Below, piece after piece: positions 1 through 7,177 of a stretch of DNA of 34,943 nt. The translations under genes and the position numbers were made by a program. The notes beneath the pieces are model-generated. The model did no database searches, had not been told where the DNA came from, and worked only from the letters and a program-made list of their open reading frames with translations. Within the stretch, counting starts at the first letter, position 1, and each line of letters opens with the position of its first letter. This stretch comes from Pseudomonadota bacterium (GTDB lineage: Bacteria; Pseudomonadota; Alphaproteobacteria; Micropepsales; Micropepsaceae): positions 1-34,943 of the forward strand of contig JAFECO010000689.1 of NCBI GenBank assembly GCA_018242085.1, in the 5' to 3' direction.

Positions 1-965
1 TCCATCCCCTCCGTCACGCGGCGGGCTTCGCACAAGACCGCGCCCTTGCGCATCAAGGCGGTGGAATTGAGGGGATCGAGCGCCAGCACCTTGTCCAGCG
101 CCATCACGGCTTCGGCAAAGCGCTGGGTGATCTGGAACACCGCGCCGCGCTCCTGCCAGACATCCAATGCGTCGGCGCCAGGGGGGATGTCGCCCAACAG
201 CTTGATGGTTTCCAGAAGGGCGGCGCGCTGCTCCAGGGCGGGCGCATCGCCTGGCACGATTTCGAGCGCGGTGTCATAGCTCTCCAGCGCCTCTTCAAAA
301 CGCTGCAAGCCCATCTGGGCGCGGCCCCGCCCGATCCACGCGCCGGCCTGGCGCGGCGCCAGCGCCACCACCTTGTCGAAGCTGGCGAGCGCGTCGGCGA
401 AACGGCCCAGCGCCTGCAACGCGGTGCCGCGATTGAGCCAGGCATGCATATGGCCCGGCACCAGAGCGATGGCCCGGTCGTAACTGGCGATGGCGTCGGT
501 CAGTTTTCCCCATTGCTGCAACGCCACGCCGCGATTGACCCAGGCTTCCACTTGCGCCGGCGCCAACGCCAGAAGCCGGTCGAAGTCCGTCACGGCTTCC
601 GCCGGACGGTTCATCTGGGTCAGCAGCAAGGCGCGGTTGTAAAGCGCGTCCGGCAGATCCGGCTTCAGCGCCAAAGCGCGGCCGAACAGGATCAGGGCGT
701 CTTCGCCTCGGCCGCTGGCCGCCAGCAAGGCGCCCTTGAGGGCCAAGGATTCGCTCGCCTCCGGATTGATCGCCAGCGCCGCCGCGACCGATGCCAGCGC
801 ATCGCCATGGCGCTGCTGCTGGAACTGAACCAGAGCCAGGAGATGCTGGAGCTGGAAATTCGGCGGCACCTGGGCGAGCACCTGCCGGTAAAGCCCTTCG
901 GCTTCCGCCAGCCGGCCGGCCTGATGCAATGATTGGGCCTCTTGGAGCAGGGTCTGCAAGGTCAT
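1..965 (-). CDS. Tetratricopeptide (TPR) repeat protein, C-terminus beyond the window
   Basis: The reverse strand reads from ATG at 965 without a stop to the left edge, giving about 321 residues. It starts MTLQTLLQEAQSLHQAGRLA and continues in tandem 34-residue helical repeats with the TPR pattern, for example AWVNRGVALQQWGKLTDAI and AWLNRGTALQALGRFADAL, usually ending in ALxP. TPR arrays are protein-binding scaffolds, so no enzyme activity can be assigned. There is no signal peptide or membrane segment in the visible part. No strong ribosome binding site precedes the ATG. A C-terminal catalytic domain such as a glycosyltransferase or sulfotransferase could follow outside the window. The gene is divergent from the DUF427 gene at 1071. 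Confidence 0.85.
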   Translation of the reverse strand, partial: MTLQTLLQEAQSLHQAGRLAEAEGLYRQVLAQVPPNFQLQHLLALVQFQQQRHGDALASVAAALAINPEASESLALKGALLAASGRGEDALILFGRALALKPDLPDALYNRALLLTQMNRPAEAVTDFDRLLALAPAQVEAWVNRGVALQQWGKLTDAIASYDRAIALVPGHMHAWLNRGTALQALGRFADALASFDKVVALAPRQAGAWIGRGRAQMGLQRFEEALESYDTALEIVPGDAPALEQRAALLETIKLLGDIPPGADALDVWQERGAVFQITQRFAEAVMALDKVLALDPLNSTALMRKGAVLCEARRVTEGM

Positions 966-1070
966 GGCGCGTCACGCTAATGCAGCCGGGCATAAAGTAA
1001 AATCGCCGCGTGCCTTGACCGGGCAAGGTCCCGTCTCCATCTCGGATTCTCCCATCACCGGAGGCGAGGC

Positions 1071-1463
1071 ATGGGCGGCAAGCCAGTGAAAATTCCAGTG
1101 AAAATTCCCGGGCCCGACCATCCCATCACCATCATGCCCGCGCCCGGCCGGGCCATCGTCAAGCTGGGCGGACGGGTGATCGCCGATAGCAGGAACGCGC
1201 TGATCCTGCAGGAAGCCTCTTACCCAGGGGTCAAATATGTCCCCCGCCGCGACGTGGACATGTCGCTTTTGGAGCGGACCGATCATCACACCTATTGCCC
1301 CTATAAGGGCGATTGCAGCTATTACAGCATCCCCATCGGTGGCGAGCGGTCGCTGAATGCGGTATGGACCTATGAGAACCCCTATGCCGCCGTGGCGGCG
1401 ATAAAAGAATATCTGGCCTTTTATCCCGACCGCGTCGATTCCATCGAAGAGACCGCCGGATAG
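1071..1463 (+). CDS. DUF427 domain protein
   Basis: This 130-residue protein matches the DUF427 family (also called NTP_transf_9). It has the family pattern: an N-terminal strand region (RAIVKLGGRVIADS), the segment YPGVKYVPRRDVD at about residues 61-73, then the TYCPYKGDCSYYS motif near residues 84-96 and a C-terminal AVWTYENPY. The biochemical role of DUF427 proteins is not established; they are small single-domain cytosolic proteins. The ATG at 1071 follows a good ribosome binding site (GGAGGCGAGG). The AraC-type regulator starts 20 bp after its stop, so the two are probably co-transcribed. Confidence 0.9.
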   Translation: MGGKPVKIPVKIPGPDHPITIMPAPGRAIVKLGGRVIADSRNALILQEASYPGVKYVPRRDVDMSLLERTDHHTYCPYKGDCSYYSIPIGGERSLNAVWTYENPYAAVAAIKEYLAFYPDRVDSIEETAG

Positions 1464-1483
1464 CCCGTCAGAGAGCCCTTCGC

Positions 1484-2314
1484 GTGTCCGATTTTTCGGT
1501 TCAGACCTTGCTCAATACCGCCACCGTCACGGTGCGCGATGTCTGTTGCGCCGGGCATTGCCGTCATCAGAGCGCGGAGGAATGCGCAGGCGCCACGGAG
1601 CTGGTGTTTCCCTATCGCGGCGTCTATGCCCGGCATCTGGGCCGCGATCAGGCCATCGCCGAAGCCAACCAGGTCCTGTTCTTCAATGCCGGCGAATCCT
1701 ATCGCGTCAGTCATCCGGTGATGGGGGGCGACGCCTCCCTGTCGCTCTTTATCAGCAAGCCGGTGCTGCGCGAGCTGGCGCCCAAGCCGCTCTTGCGCGA
1801 AGGCAATCGCCTGGCATTCCGCCGCCAGCGCCTTCGCATCGATCCGCGCACCCAGGCGCTGGTGGCGCTGCTGCGGCATGGCCTGCGCCAGGGCATCGCT
1901 CAGCCCCTGGAAGCGGAAAGCGTGGCCTTGACCCTGGTGCAGCGGGCGCTGGGCCCGCGCACCAGCCATGCCAGCGATGCCGGCATCGCGCCGCAGCGGC
2001 TGGCCGACCGGGTGAAGCTGGTTCTGGCGTCCGATCTGTCCCGCCGCTGGACCTTGGGCGAGATCGCGGCCGAAGTGGGCGGCTCGCCGGTCTATCTCAC
2101 CCAGATCTTCCGCAAGGTGGAAGGCATTCCGCTTTATCGCTACCAGCTCAGGCTCAGGCTGGCGCGGGCTCTGGAGCTTTTGCCGCAATATGACGATCTG
2201 ACGGCGCTGGGCCTGGAGCTGGGTTTCTCCGGCCACAGCCATTTCAGCGCCGCCTTCCGCGAGGCCTATGGCCGCTCGCCGTCGGAGTTCCGACAGGCGG
2301 CGATGGCGCACTAG
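1484..2314 (+). CDS. AraC/XylS-family transcriptional regulator
   Basis: A 276-residue protein with a GTG start. The N-terminal half (about 1-165) fits a cupin-like ligand-sensing domain of the AraC type (LVFPYRGVYARHLG, VLFFNAGESYRVSHP). The C-terminal 100 residues carry the two helix-turn-helix motifs: WTLGEIAAEVGGSPVYLTQI near residues 189-208 and LGLELGFSGHSHFSAAFRE, followed by the diagnostic YGRSPSEFR. It should bind DNA directly; the inducer and targets are unknown. It lies 20 bp after the DUF427 gene and upstream of the Cys-rich protein/hydrolase pair, which could be its target. An inverted repeat at 2345-2374 follows it. Confidence 0.92.
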   Translation: MSDFSVQTLLNTATVTVRDVCCAGHCRHQSAEECAGATELVFPYRGVYARHLGRDQAIAEANQVLFFNAGESYRVSHPVMGGDASLSLFISKPVLRELAPKPLLREGNRLAFRRQRLRIDPRTQALVALLRHGLRQGIAQPLEAESVALTLVQRALGPRTSHASDAGIAPQRLADRVKLVLASDLSRRWTLGEIAAEVGGSPVYLTQIFRKVEGIPLYRYQLRLRLARALELLPQYDDLTALGLELGFSGHSHFSAAFREAYGRSPSEFRQAAMAH

Positions 2315-2344
2315 CGTCCAACTTCCACGGGAATTGAGTTTTGC

Positions 2345-2374
2345 TGTCATGGCCCGCAAATGCGGGCCATGACA
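2345..2374. repeat. Perfect 14-bp inverted repeat, REP-like or bidirectional terminator
   Basis: Positions 2345-2358 and 2361-2374 are exact reverse complements around a 2-base centre (AA); the arm is TGTCATGGCCCGCA. It lies 30 bp after the AraC gene stop, flanked by TTTTG on the left and AAAATG on the right. Short CATGGCC-type palindromes are common as dispersed intergenic elements in alphaproteobacteria. It could be such an element or end transcription, most plausibly on the minus strand, where the stem is followed by GCAAAA rather than a clean T-run. No second copy was seen in this window. Confidence 0.6.
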
Positions 2375-2492
2375 AAATGTAGAGCGTCTGCAACTAAGTC
2401 CAGACCGCAGATCGCTAAAGATCCTGATAGCGACGCCTCCCCCGAAAATGGTCCTTCGCGTCATCGAGAGATGGACAAGAAAGGACGAAGTC

Positions 2493-2645
2493 ATGGACGA
2501 GAAAAGTTGCGCCGCTTGCGATTGCAAGCTGGACGAGACCGCCATCACGGTCACGATCGGCGGTCATGTGGTGGAAGTCTGCTGCGAGGAATGCGCGCAG
2601 AGTTTGCGCGAGGCAAAGGCCTCCGCCTTGCGGACGGAGGGCTGA
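2493..2645 (+). CDS. Small Cys-rich putative metal-binding protein (50 aa)
   Basis: A 50-residue protein read from ATG 2493, preceded by AAAGGACGAAGTC, a plausible ribosome binding site. It has two cysteine clusters: C6-x2-C9-x-C11 and C30-C31-x2-C34 with His25 between them, as in small zinc-ribbon, TRASH or YHS-type metal-binding modules. No named family can be assigned with certainty. An upstream in-frame ATG at 2448 would add 15 basic residues, but the Cys-rich core fits the shorter form. Its TGA at 2643-2645 is two bases from the GTG of the alpha/beta hydrolase, suggesting translational coupling. A role as metallochaperone or redox-sensing partner is only a guess. Confidence 0.75.
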   Translation: MDEKSCAACDCKLDETAITVTIGGHVVEVCCEECAQSLREAKASALRTEG

Positions 2646-2647
2646 TC

Positions 2648-3490
2648 GTGACCCTCAAGACCGTTCAAACACCGTCGGGCAAGATTGCCTATGCGGAAGA
2701 AGGCAAAGGCCCCGTCGCGCTGTTCGTGCACGGCGTTCTGCTGAACAACCATCTGTGGCGCCACCAGCTGGCGCATCTGTCGGACATAAGGCGCTGCATC
2801 GCGCCCGATCTTCTGGCCCATGGTGCCACCGAGATGACGCCGGGCGGCGATGTTTCCGTCACCGCGAATGCGCAAATGCTGCTGCAATTCCTGGACGCGC
2901 TGAAAATCGACAAGGTCGATCTGGTGGGCAATGACAGCGGCGGCGGCATCGCGCAGATCTTTGCCGCCACCCATCCGGACCGGGTGCGCAGTTTGACCCT
3001 GACCAATTGCGATGCGCAGGACAATTGGCCGCCGGAAGCCTTCAAGCCGTTTCTGGCGATGGCGGCGGCGGGCGGGCTGTCCGGCGCGCTGAACGCCATG
3101 CTGGTGGACAAGAGCCTCTATCGTTCGCCGGATGCATTGGGGCCGGCCTATGAAGATGCTGGCAAGGTGAGCGATGCGGATATCGAGACCTATCTGCGGC
3201 CGCTGGTGAAGAGCGAGCAGCGGCTCTCGGATTTTCAGCGCTTTCTGGCGGCGTTCGACAACAAGCACACCCTCGCCATCGAAGGCGGCCTGGAAGCACT
3301 GAAGGCGCCGGCCCTGATCGTGTGGGGCGCCGACGATATCTATTTCGGCGTCCAGTGGGGCCGCTGGCTGGCCGAGACTCTGCCGGGCACCCGGCGGCTG
3401 GTGGAATTGACGGGCGCGCGGATCTTCTTTCCCGAAGAACGCTGGGCCGAATTCAATCGCGAATTGCGGAGTTTCTGGGAAGGCGAGTAA
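2648..3490 (+). CDS. Alpha/beta-hydrolase fold protein with Asp-type nucleophile elbow
   Basis: A 280-residue alpha/beta hydrolase read from GTG 2648, two bases after the stop of the Cys-rich gene; a longer reading from 2360 would overlap that gene and is unlikely. HG at 28-29 fits the oxyanion-hole strand. The elbow GNDSGGG (94-100) puts Asp96 at the nucleophile position, as in haloalkane dehalogenases and epoxide hydrolases rather than serine esterases. WGADD (226-230) is the usual site of the second acid. The C-terminal segment where catalytic His is expected reads GARIFFPEERW (256-266) and has no His, so activity is uncertain. There is no signal peptide; it is probably cytosolic. The substrate is unknown. 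Confidence 0.9.
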   Translation: MTLKTVQTPSGKIAYAEEGKGPVALFVHGVLLNNHLWRHQLAHLSDIRRCIAPDLLAHGATEMTPGGDVSVTANAQMLLQFLDALKIDKVDLVGNDSGGGIAQIFAATHPDRVRSLTLTNCDAQDNWPPEAFKPFLAMAAAGGLSGALNAMLVDKSLYRSPDALGPAYEDAGKVSDADIETYLRPLVKSEQRLSDFQRFLAAFDNKHTLAIEGGLEALKAPALIVWGADDIYFGVQWGRWLAETLPGTRRLVELTGARIFFPEERWAEFNRELRSFWEGE

Positions 3491-3496
3491 CCGGCG

Positions 3497-3531
3497 GCGG
3501 GCACGTGTTCCGATATGGAACAGGTGCCCGC
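3497..3531 (+). terminator. Strong hairpin after the hydrolase gene
   Basis: The arms 3497-3511 and 3517-3531 pair over 15 positions with one mismatch (arm GCGGGCACGTGTTCC), with the 5-base loop GATAT. It starts six bases after the hydrolase stop. There is no T-run, so it is a terminator-like or mRNA-stabilising structure rather than a textbook intrinsic terminator. Confidence 0.5.
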
Positions 3532-3613
3532 TCCAGGCTCGGCGCTCGATGGCATGGTTCGTGAAGCTGCTCCTGCCGGGAATTCACGTCCAAAAGGGAC
3601 GCCGGGAGCAGCA

Positions 3614-4648
3614 ATGCCGAACAGGGCCGCACATTTCCTGACCTCCGCACTGGTCACCGCGGCCATTATTGGCGCGCCGATGATGGCGCAAGCCGGCGGG
3701 GTGCCCCAGATGGGGACATATGGCGGCGGCATGGGCCATGTGCCGTCCCCCTCGACCTGTGGACCGGCCGGCCATCCCGGCCGCCCCTCCGGCGGCACCA
3801 ATATCCGGATCTACAAGCCGACCACGATCGAGAACAATATCAACGTCTACAAGCCGGTGACGATCAACAAATCCATCGATGTGACCAACAACATCGACAA
3901 TTCCAAGACCATCAACGTCACCAAGAATATCGACAATTCGAAAACCATCGATAATTCCAAGAATATCAACATCAACAAAAGCATCGTCATCAACAAGGGC
4001 GGCGACAATATCTCGGTCAGCGCCGAGGCTTCGGCGATGGCCAGCGCCAGCGCGGCGGCCAATGCCGCGAGCTTTGCCGGTGCCAGCGCGATCGTGATCG
4101 GCGGCGGCGGCTGGGCGCCGGAAGCGCCGGCGGCGTTCGCGGGCGGCGATATCGGCACCTTGAATGTGGAAACCGCGCCCGCCCGGGCCCGATGCACCAT
4201 CCAAGAGGCCACCATCGTCAAGACCATCCATGCGGTCTGCGTGTCGGCGGAGGGCCATGAATTTCCCGCGTCCCACATGCTGGGCGATACCTGGATCAAT
4301 GGCGGTTATGAAGGCGAAGTGGTGCGCTGCATTCCCGGTTCGCATTTGAAAATCATGATCGGCAAGGTGGTCCAGTCCAGCGAAGGCCTGGCGGCGGGCG
4401 CCTCCAGCGGCCAGGTGCTGGAATGCGGTCCGCATGAGGCGCTGCGCCACTACAAGGACGGGTTGGTAAAATGCGCGCCGGCGGTTCCGGTGGTGGACTG
4501 CACCGAACGTACGAACCTGCGCAAATATGGCACCGCGGACCTGTTCTTCTCGTACCGCGCGGAAGTCTGCCTGGAAACCCAGGAGGAATATTCCGCTTTT
4601 TCCGCGGTGGATAAACCATGGAAAGGCATGCAAAGCCGGGCCCGTTGA
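3614..4648 (+). CDS. Secreted Asn-rich repeat protein with Cys-rich C-terminal domain, function unknown
   Basis: A 344-residue protein read from ATG 3614, chosen because GGGAG lies seven bases upstream and a clean Sec signal peptide follows (MPNRAAHFLT...MMAQA, cleavage near residue 27). Residues 63-132 are an unusual low-complexity tract of short Ile/Val-punctuated Asn/Lys/Thr units (NIDNSKTINV, NIDNSKTID, NSKNININKS), which could form a beta-solenoid or fibre. Then come an Ala/Ser-rich linker (135-160), a Gly-rich turn, and a globular-looking domain from about 190 with seven cysteines (194, 209, 239, 271, 287, 296, 319) that could form disulfides. No enzyme motif is seen. I do not recognise a named family. 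Its place just before the EPS operon suggests a cell-surface or matrix role, but a terminator-like hairpin separates them. Confidence 0.8.
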   Translation: MPNRAAHFLTSALVTAAIIGAPMMAQAGGVPQMGTYGGGMGHVPSPSTCGPAGHPGRPSGGTNIRIYKPTTIENNINVYKPVTINKSIDVTNNIDNSKTINVTKNIDNSKTIDNSKNININKSIVINKGGDNISVSAEASAMASASAAANAASFAGASAIVIGGGGWAPEAPAAFAGGDIGTLNVETAPARARCTIQEATIVKTIHAVCVSAEGHEFPASHMLGDTWINGGYEGEVVRCIPGSHLKIMIGKVVQSSEGLAAGASSGQVLECGPHEALRHYKDGLVKCAPAVPVVDCTERTNLRKYGTADLFFSYRAEVCLETQEEYSAFSAVDKPWKGMQSRAR

Positions 4649-4982
4649 GCTAAGTCCGCCCTCGAAAGGGGCTGTGGCGCCTTCCCCGCCGGGAAGGCTG
4701 TCCGGGGCCGTTTTTCTGGCTGGGTTACCTGCGATTAACTGTCACGATACCGATACCTATTCTTGGCCAAGTTCTGCGACAGCCTTCAGGAAATATTATA
4801 GCATCATACGTTGTAATCCTGGGGCCGGAGCCGCCTGTCGGTTGCCGGTTGGAGTTCGCGTTGGGCAAGGCAGCCCGTGCCAGTTTGGGCAGATTTGACG
4901 ATCGTCTGCTTTTGACACGTAACGACTTGGTACGGGCCTTGCTTTGGGTTTGGGAATTGAGCTTCAAACGAGGGGCATCGCA
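4649..4982 (+). promoter_or_regulatory. 334-bp intergenic region before the EPS operon
   Basis: No convincing gene lies here. It begins with a probable terminator (4679-4715). Further on is the 10-bp perfect palindrome GACGATCGTC at 4897-4906, immediately followed by a -35-like TTGACA at 4912-4917; I see no convincing -10 hexamer at the normal spacing. GAGGGG lies just before the ATG at 4983. The region is where the promoter and control sites of the downstream EPS run would be expected. The palindrome next to the -35-like element is a candidate operator. Confidence 0.45.
4679..4715 (+). terminator. Candidate terminator of the Asn-rich protein gene
   Basis: The 8-bp perfect stem GCCTTCCC/GGGAAGGC (4679-4686 and 4691-4698) has a 4-base loop. 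A run of five T follows at about 4711-4715, somewhat far from the stem. It lies 30 bp after the stop at 4648. Confidence 0.5.
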
Positions 4983-5609
4983 ATGAATTGTCTTAAACTC
5001 ACACATGTTGCAGCGGCTTTGCTGCTGCTGTCGCCGATCGCGGCACAGGCGCAGAACAGTGCCGCCGCTCCCGCTTCGTCCGCTTCGGCGGCTGTCGCTT
5101 CCGATTACCTGATCGGGCCTGGCGACGAACTGCAGGTCTTTGTCTGGAAAAATCCGGACTTGTCCGTGACCCTGCCGGTCCGTCCGGATGGCAAGATCTC
5201 CACCCCGCTGGTGGCCGACATCCAGGCCCAGGGCAAGACCCCGACCGCGCTGGCGGCTGATCTGCGCACCGCGCTTGGCAAATATGTCCAGGATCCGGTG
5301 GTCACCGTTCTGGTCCGCACCGTCGCCACCGCGACCGGCAGCGCCGCGTCCATCCGGGTCATCGGCGCCGCCGCGACCCCGAAATCGGTGCCGTATCGCG
5401 CCGGCATGACGGTTCTGGACGTGATGATCGATGTGGGTGGTCTCAACACCTATGCGGCGGGCAACGACGCCCAGATCATCCGTACGCAGAATGGCGTGAG
5501 CCGCGGCATTCCGGTTCATCTGGCCGACCTGATGAAGTCGGGCGACCTGAAAGCCAATGTTCAGCTGATGCCGGGCGATGTTGTCCGCATTCCGGAGCGT
5601 TGGTTCTGA
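4983..5609 (+). CDS. Polysaccharide export protein, Wza/GumB-like (XrtA-system type)
   Basis: A 208-residue periplasmic/outer-membrane export protein. The start at ATG 4983 gives an N-terminal signal sequence (MNCLKLTHVAAALLLLSPIA, cleavage near AQA at residue 23). Residues 41-115 form the Poly_export domain (DYLIGPGDELQVFVWKNPDL, then VRPDGKISTPLVADIQAQGKT). Residues 122-208 hold an SLBB-type domain (IRVIGAA...MTVLDVMIDVGGLNTYAAGN) ending MPGDVVRIPERWF. Family members form part of the outer-membrane channel for EPS. There is no Cys at the signal cleavage site, so it is not an obvious lipoprotein, unlike many homologues. It heads the EPS operon, and a strong hairpin follows its stop. Confidence 0.93.
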   Translation: MNCLKLTHVAAALLLLSPIAAQAQNSAAAPASSASAAVASDYLIGPGDELQVFVWKNPDLSVTLPVRPDGKISTPLVADIQAQGKTPTALAADLRTALGKYVQDPVVTVLVRTVATATGSAASIRVIGAAATPKSVPYRAGMTVLDVMIDVGGLNTYAAGNDAQIIRTQNGVSRGIPVHLADLMKSGDLKANVQLMPGDVVRIPERWF

Positions 5610-5616
5610 TGCGTTA

Positions 5617-5646
5617 ATCCGGCCCCGCCCGGCGGCGGGGCCGGAT
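5617..5646 (+). repeat. Perfect 13-bp GC-rich hairpin between export and chain-length genes
   Basis: The arms ATCCGGCCCCGCC (5617-5629) and its exact complement (5634-5646) flank the loop CGGC. It starts seven bases after the export gene stop and ends 63 bases before the next ATG. No T-run follows. It could attenuate transcription or stabilise the upstream message, giving more export protein than chain-length protein. Confidence 0.6.
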
Positions 5647-5709
5647 GTCTAGCTTTGCGTACGCAGCCCGGCGGTCTGATGGGCGCTTTCAAACTGAACG
5701 AACAGGAAC

Positions 5710-7161
5710 ATGGTCGGTACCGTACTCAGTCTGCTCTACGACGAAATGGTTCGCATCTGGTGCTATCGCTGGACGGCCATCATCACCGCGATCGTTCTGT
5801 TCGTGGCAGGCGCCGCCTATATCGTGCGGCTGCCCGACAATTACGATGCCTGGGCGCAGATCTATGTTCCGCGCCAGACGTCGCTCTCCGCTGCCGCGGC
5901 CAATGTTTCCTTGGGCGCCGAATATGGCGGCACCTATGTGGTGCAGAAGACCCTGCTCAACGACCAGAATCTGGGCAAGGTTGCCGAACAGTTGAATCCG
6001 ACTCTGTCGCGCCTCGACCCGGCCCAGCGCCAGGCCGCGATCCTGTCCTTGCGCAACAAAATCGAAGTGGTTCCCGATGCCGGCGACGGCTTCACTGAAT
6101 TCCACTATACCGCCACCAATCCGGTGAAGGCCTATAATGTGGTGCGGCTGCTCCTGGCCCAGTTCGTGTCGAGCACCCAGGATCGCGCCCAGCGCGATTT
6201 CAGCCAGGCCGATGTCTTTCTGGATTCGCAGATCGCGATCTATCAGCGCAAGCTGAATGAATCGCAAGGAAAGATCGCCGCGTTCCATGCCCGTTACGGC
6301 GACAGCGCCGCTCTGGCGACGGATACCGCCGAAGAGGCCGATGCCGCCAACGATGTCGAGAATGCACGCGCCGCCTATACCGCCGCTTTGGCGCGCGATG
6401 GCGGCTCGGATTCGCCGGTGCAGGGCCAGATCGCAGCGCTGGAAGACCGCATCGCGGCTCTGCGCCTGCAATATACCGACCAGTATCCCGACGTGATCGC
6501 GGCCCGCCAGCAGCTGACGCAGCTGCAGCAGCGCGCGGCCTCACAGGCCAACAGGGCCGGCGGCAATTCCGCCGTCGCCGCCGCGCGCGGACAATTGGCC
6601 GCCGCGCAGGCGCGGCTGCGCCGGGCCCGGTTCCGGCCCAGCCTGCCGCCGCAGATCGCGGCGCAGGAAGCCGATCTCAAGCGCACCGACGACATGCTGC
6701 GCAACGCCTATCAGGAGCTTCTGGCCCGCCGCGAGGCCGCTCAGATGTCCCTGGCGGTCTATGGCGCGAACAATTCGGCGAAGTTCCAGGTCACCAACCA
6801 GCCGACCATTCCGGCCACGCCTTCAGGCCCCAACCGTCCGTTGCTGCTGCTGCTCGCGGTGGTTGCGGCGATCGCGGGCGGCATCGGCGCGGCCTATCTG
6901 CGCGGCGCCATTACTGGCGTCTTCGTGGCGCCCAGGGAACTGGAGGAAGCCTTTCAGCTGCCGGTCATAGGAACGATTTCCTGGGAGCAGACCTGGCACA
7001 CGGGCGAGGTTGTTCAAGGTTCGCGTCATGTTGCTGTGTTCGTAACGTTCGGAATTATCCTTTTGGTTGCCACGGTTCTGATATCGGTTTCCACGTCGCC
7101 ATGGCTTCAGGCAATTTTCCATCAATATTCGACAACCTTGTTTCAGGGTTTTGTGAAATAA
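5710..7161 (+). CDS. EPS chain-length determinant, Wzz/GumC-like (XrtA-system type)
   Basis: A 483-residue inner-membrane polysaccharide co-polymerase. TM1 lies at about 18-38. A periplasmic region follows, with the family segment DAWAQIYVPRQTSL and long heptad-rich helices at about 155-345 (QAQARL, QQLTQLQQRAA). The conserved proline-rich motif before TM2 is present (PTIPATPSGPNRPLLLLLAV, about 363-382). TM2 is at about 376-396 and another hydrophobic segment lies near 443-462. No Walker motif is present, so the kinase function is carried by the separate downstream gene. It should set polymer length and work with the export protein and kinase. The arrangement resembles the XrtA-associated chain-length family. 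Confidence 0.92.
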   Translation: MVGTVLSLLYDEMVRIWCYRWTAIITAIVLFVAGAAYIVRLPDNYDAWAQIYVPRQTSLSAAAANVSLGAEYGGTYVVQKTLLNDQNLGKVAEQLNPTLSRLDPAQRQAAILSLRNKIEVVPDAGDGFTEFHYTATNPVKAYNVVRLLLAQFVSSTQDRAQRDFSQADVFLDSQIAIYQRKLNESQGKIAAFHARYGDSAALATDTAEEADAANDVENARAAYTAALARDGGSDSPVQGQIAALEDRIAALRLQYTDQYPDVIAARQQLTQLQQRAASQANRAGGNSAVAAARGQLAAAQARLRRARFRPSLPPQIAAQEADLKRTDDMLRNAYQELLARREAAQMSLAVYGANNSAKFQVTNQPTIPATPSGPNRPLLLLLAVVAAIAGGIGAAYLRGAITGVFVAPRELEEAFQLPVIGTISWEQTWHTGEVVQGSRHVAVFVTFGIILLVATVLISVSTSPWLQAIFHQYSTTLFQGFVK

Positions 7162-7177
7162 CAGGCGGCAATTGGCG

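Noticed and set aside
1421-2554. A 377-codon minus-strand open frame opposite the AraC regulator
   Set aside because: The plus-strand AraC domain is clear; the opposite frame is an artefact of high GC and reading phase.
2360-2647. N-terminal extension of the alpha/beta hydrolase from an upstream ATG
   Set aside because: It would overlap the whole Cys-rich gene, includes the REP-like palindrome's end, and the added residues are basic and without family support; GTG 2648 fits the fold start.
3839-4009. Possible CRISPR-like or tandem DNA repeat in the Asn-rich gene
   Set aside because: The repeat is imperfect at DNA level, keeps the reading frame throughout and lacks spacers; it is a protein-level repeat.
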